Positions 38,938 to 41,164 of a stretch of DNA of 41,164 nucleotides are shown here, in pieces. Each line of letters starts with the position of its first letter. Positions within the stretch are counted from its first letter, which is position 1. The stretch is from Caulobacter sp. 17J65-9. GTDB lineage: Bacteria > Pseudomonadota > Alphaproteobacteria > Caulobacterales > Caulobacteraceae. The stretch spans positions 1-41,164 of the forward strand of contig NZ_JAAIVC010000018.1 of the NCBI RefSeq assembly GCF_010975005.1. The letters are read 5' to 3'. The notes beneath the pieces were generated by a model. It was given only the letters and a program-made list of their open reading frames with translations, was not told the DNA's origin and did not search any database. A program made the translations under genes and the position numbers.

Positions 38938-39396
38938 ATGAATCGCGTTCGATTCCGCGCCCTGGCCCTAGCCGCGACGGCGCTCGCCCTTCCGCTGATC
39001 GCGGGTCCCGCCGCCTCGCGGGCCCAGGCCAAGCCGTCCGGCGTGCTGCCCGGCTACTGGGAATATCAGGCCAGGGTCGCGATCATCCCGGTCTCGAAGG
39101 AATACAAGTGCCTGAAGGCCGACGAGATCGACAACTTCCTCTTCAATCCCTGCACCCGCCACTACAAGTGCACCTATCCGGTGAAGGAGGTCGGCGACGG
39201 TAAGGTGAAGCTGGACGGGACCTGGACCGACAAGAAGGGCCGTGAGGCCAAGGTGAAGGCGGACGGCACCTACACCCCGACCCAGGTGAAGCTGAAGGCC
39301 AACGTGAAGACCATCCACGGCCTGGGCGTGGCAGGCTCGATCACCGCCAAGCGGATCAGCGACACCTGCCCGCCGCCCGGCGCCGAGAAAAAGTAA
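38938..39396 (+). CDS. Exported DUF3617-like protein
   Basis: The protein has 152 residues with a signal peptide (ALALAATALALPLIAGPAASRAQA). The mature part begins LPGYWEYQARVAIIPVSKEYKCL and contains a pair of cysteines in FNPCTRHYKCTY and one in SDTCPPPG, giving four in all, consistent with disulfides in the periplasm. The pattern (opening PG-WEY, paired Cys, final AKRISDTCP) matches DUF3617 proteins as I recall them; function is unknown. A GTGAGGAAC ribosome site precedes the ATG, and a bidirectional terminator follows. Confidence 0.78.
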   Translation: MNRVRFRALALAATALALPLIAGPAASRAQAKPSGVLPGYWEYQARVAIIPVSKEYKCLKADEIDNFLFNPCTRHYKCTYPVKEVGDGKVKLDGTWTDKKGREAKVKADGTYTPTQVKLKANVKTIHGLGVAGSITAKRISDTCPPPGAEKK

Positions 39397-39420
39397 GCCT
39401 GCGCCGGAGCGCGCAAACAA

Positions 39421-39450
39421 AAACGCCCGGCCTTTCGGCCGGGCGTTTCG
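39421..39450. terminator. Bidirectional rho-independent terminator between DUF3617 gene and carD
   Basis: The 12-bp perfect stem AAACGCCCGGCC / GGCCGGGCGTTT with loop TTTC has an A-run on one side and TTTCG on the other. It ends the DUF3617-like transcript and carD, whose stop is 23 bp away. Confidence 0.92.
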
Positions 39451-39472
39451 CATTTCAGGCTGCAGGAGCCGC

Positions 39473-39982
39473 TCAGGCGGCCTTGGTCAGCGACTTGGTC
39501 AGCATGGCCACCGCGGCGTCGCGGTCGATGCGCTCGATGGCGGCGACTTCGCGGGCCATGCGGTCCAGGGCCGATTCGTAGAGCTGACGCTCCGAATAGG
39601 ACTGTTCCGGCTGGTTCTCCGCGCGGTGCAGGTCGCGCACCACTTCGGCGATCGAGATCAGGTCGCCGGAGTTGATCTTGGCTTCGTACTCCTGGGCGCG
39701 GCGCGACCACATGGTGCGCTTCACCCGGGCGCGGCCCTTCAGGGTGGTCAGGGCCTTCGACACCACGTCTTCCGCGGCCAGCGGGCGCAGGCCCGCGGTC
39801 TTGGCTTTCTTGGTCGGAACGCGCAGGGTCATCTTCTCGTGGTCGAAGGTGATGACGTACACCTCCAGCGACATGCCGGCGACTTCCTGGGTCTCGACGC
39901 CGGCCACGTGGCCCACGCCGTGGGCCGGGTAAACGACGTGGTCACCCACCTTGAAGTCCAGACCGGTCGGCTTGATCGACAT
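39473..39982 (-). CDS. carD: CarD/CdnL family RNA polymerase-binding transcription factor
   Basis: The protein has 169 residues. The N-terminal RNA polymerase interaction domain (FKVGDHVVYPAHGVGHVAGVE) binds the beta subunit, and the C-terminal helical domain stabilises open promoter complexes, notably at ribosomal RNA promoters. Conserved RTMWSRRAQEYEAKINSGD (about 90-108) is the family core. It ends LTKAA; in Caulobacter CdnL the Ala-Ala end is a ClpXP degradation signal, so turnover by ClpXP is likely. AAAGGA lies before the ATG. It is downstream of fdxA on the same strand, separated by 268 bp. Confidence 0.95.
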   Translation of the reverse strand: MSIKPTGLDFKVGDHVVYPAHGVGHVAGVETQEVAGMSLEVYVITFDHEKMTLRVPTKKAKTAGLRPLAAEDVVSKALTTLKGRARVKRTMWSRRAQEYEAKINSGDLISIAEVVRDLHRAENQPEQSYSERQLYESALDRMAREVAAIERIDRDAAVAMLTKSLTKAA

Positions 39983-40157
39983 ACCTGCAATGTCCTTTCG
40001 GAGGCGCGCGACGTGCGGAAGTCCCGTCTTCGGCGCCGATCCGACGCCGGCGCGGCCCGGTCAGGGGCCGTCCCGGCGCGGTTCTGAACGCTGGTTCGAG
40101 AATCCCGACCTTTGCCGATGGCGCGCCTTTATGAGCGACAGCTCTCATTCATGAACG

Positions 40158-40197
40158 CGGGCGGCCCGCTTTGCGCGTGAGCCGCCCGACTGTTTTT
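40158..40197 (+). terminator. Possible plus-strand terminator in the fdxA-carD gap
   Basis: The 8-bp stem CGGGCGGC / GCCGCCCG with a 15-base loop is followed by ACTGTTTTTG on the plus strand. Both adjacent genes are on the minus strand, for which no T-run follows. It might end an unannotated plus-strand transcript starting in the carD upstream region, or be chance. Confidence 0.35.
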
Positions 40198-40250
40198 GAC
40201 GGTATCACGAAAAGACGCCGAAATAAAGGCTCGCCCCGTTTGGCCGAGGT

Positions 40251-40592
40251 TTAGGAGCCCTTGCCGGGGTTCGAGCTGAAGTATTTCTCGAACTTCTCGG
40301 TCTCGCGTTCGAACTCGGCCGCGTCGGCCGGCGGCTCGCCCTTGTGGGTGATGTTCGGCCAAACCTTGGCGTAGGTGGCGTTCACTTGCAGCCACTTGCC
40401 GTCCGGCTCGTCTTCGGTGTCCGGCTTGATGGCGTCGACCGGGCATTCAGGCTCGCAGACACCGCAATCGATGCATTCGTCCGGGTTGATGACCAGGAAG
40501 TTCTCGCCTTCGTAGAAGCAGTCGACAGGACAGACTTCCACGCAGTCCATGAACTTACATTTCACGCACGGGTCGGTGACGATGTAGGTCAT
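40251..40592 (-). CDS. fdxA: 7-iron ferredoxin FdxA
   Basis: The protein has 113 residues. Cysteine spacing equals Azotobacter ferredoxin I offset by one: Cys9, Cys17 and Cys50 for the [3Fe-4S] cluster, and Cys21, Cys40, Cys43 and Cys46 for the [4Fe-4S] cluster, plus the extra Cys25. The C-terminal half ([16 protein letters not shown] onwards) is the usual FdxA extension. It is a cytoplasmic electron carrier. Synteny with the S4 protein upstream and carD downstream is typical of alphaproteobacteria. No strong ribosome site precedes the ATG. Confidence 0.96.
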   Translation of the reverse strand: MTYIVTDPCVKCKFMDCVEVCPVDCFYEGENFLVINPDECIDCGVCEPECPVDAIKPDTEDEPDGKWLQVNATYAKVWPNITHKGEPPADAAEFERETEKFEKYFSSNPGKGS

Positions 40593-40679
40593 CGAAACAC
40601 TCTAGATACGTCGCTGGCGGCGGACGGGAGAGAAGCGCGGCTTCGCGCGGCGCGCAATTTGATCCCCGAAGGCCCGATG

Positions 40680-41030
40680 TCAACCGCCCGATTCGGCGAC
40701 GAAGTCTGCGGCCTTCACTTCGGGGGAAGGCGCGTCGAGGTCGCTGTAGAGGGTGCGGGCCTCGCTGGCGGGGCCGCGGCGCTCGCCGCACGATTCGATT
40801 CGCACCGCCACCAGCCGCCCGCCGACCGCGAACACCAGGGCGTCGCCCGGGCGCACCGTGCGCGAGGGCTTGTCCAGGCGCGCCTCGCGATCGCAGGCGC
40901 GGCCTTCGGCGCGGGTCAGGCGCACGCGGCCCGCCTCGACGAAGGCGGCCGCGAGGCCTCGTGTCTTGAAGAAGCGCGCGCGCCACAGCCAGACGTCGAC
41001 GCGGCAGGTCTCGCCGGCTTCGGCGGTCAT
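40680..41030 (-). CDS. S4-domain RNA-binding protein (HslR-like)
   Basis: The protein has 116 residues. The S4 domain occupies about 9-60 (CRVDVWLWRARFFKTRGLAAAFVEAGRVRLT), followed by PSRTVRPGDALVFAVGGRLVAVRI, the HslR-type continuation. HslR proteins bind stalled 50S subunits carrying peptidyl-tRNA during heat shock; a similar role is plausible but not shown. The ATG overlaps the preceding gene's stop (ATGA, 41030-41027), so it is translationally coupled to that gene. Confidence 0.9.
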   Translation of the reverse strand: MTAEAGETCRVDVWLWRARFFKTRGLAAAFVEAGRVRLTRAEGRACDREARLDKPSRTVRPGDALVFAVGGRLVAVRIESCGERRGPASEARTLYSDLDAPSPEVKAADFVAESGG

Positions 41031-41164
41031 GCGGAGGCCCTGGGTTTGGCCGGGCGGCGCGGGCGGCGCCGGCGCTTGGGCTCGGCCGGCCTCAGCGCGG
41101 CCAGGGCGGCGAAGGGCGAATCCTTGGGCGGCGGCGCGGCCTTGGCCGGGGCCTTCGCCTGACG
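41027..41164 (-). CDS. C-terminal tail of a probable helicase (partial)
   Basis: The 45 visible residues enter from the right edge and end at TGA 41029-41027. The segment DSPFAALAALRPAEPKRRRRP followed by more Arg/Pro is the style of basic tail found on the helicase-related proteins encoded immediately upstream of the S4 gene in related genomes. No helicase motif is in the window, so the assignment rests on this tail and synteny. It overlaps the S4 gene start by 4 bp, suggesting one operon. Confidence 0.6.
   Translation of the reverse strand, partial: RQAKAPAKAAPPPKDSPFAALAALRPAEPKRRRRPRRPAKPRASA

Overview
The window is a very GC-rich, gene-dense stretch of an alphaproteobacterial chromosome, most likely from the Caulobacteraceae (a Caulobacter or Phenylobacterium relative). 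This rests on gene content: the phaR/phaA/phaB set, the S4 protein-fdxA-carD block beside a helicase-like tail, the CarD/CdnL protein ending in Ala-Ala, an outer-membrane NodT-type lipoprotein and a large TonB-dependent receptor. I see no phage, transposase, CRISPR array, rRNA or tRNA. I assigned the taxon by recognition and ran no search.

Layout: (1) 1-3748 is a polyhydroxybutyrate (PHB) precursor and regulation block: a partial unknown gene, phaR, a hemolysin III-like membrane protein, then divergent phaA and phaB. (2) 3801-15595 is mostly housekeeping: an exported protein, glyoxalase II, a methyltransferase, a SixA-type phosphatase overlapping pyrD, an HSL-type esterase, an M20 peptidase, a serine hydrolase, a cold-shock protein, an EamA transporter, gluQ, an AlkA-like glycosylase and an HNH protein. 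(3) 16102-28478 is one tight nine-gene run: HlyD adaptor, RbbA-like double-ABC exporter, ABC-2 permease, NodT outer-membrane channel, a PhaC-like DUF3141 protein, phosphotransacylase, FabI-like reductase, acetate kinase and a class-I polyphosphate kinase 2. Gaps between these genes are 20 bp or less and several genes overlap. (4) 28484-37950 is an AraC regulator divergent from a TonB receptor, followed by aldehyde dehydrogenase, a small winged-helix-like protein, a GMC alcohol oxidoreductase and an SdsA-type alkylsulfatase. Together these would make an alkyl sulfate to fatty acid route. (5) 38007-41164 holds a small anchored protein, rpmB, a DUF3617-like exported protein, carD, fdxA, an S4 RNA-binding protein and the tail of a probable helicase.

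The most interesting signals are these. The nine-gene operon links a four-part efflux system to acyl-CoA/acyl-phosphate/ATP/polyphosphate interconversion and a PHA-synthase-like enzyme. The putative alkyl sulfate pathway has a candidate AraC operator. Three bipartite palindromic intergenic elements (4572-4684, 13142-13228, 14747-14860) resemble the RIME mosaic elements of rhizobia; each abuts or supplies the stop codon of a neighbouring gene, and their stems show compensatory changes. An exact 13-bp TGC-rich repeat at the phaR start and upstream of phaA is a candidate PhaR operator.
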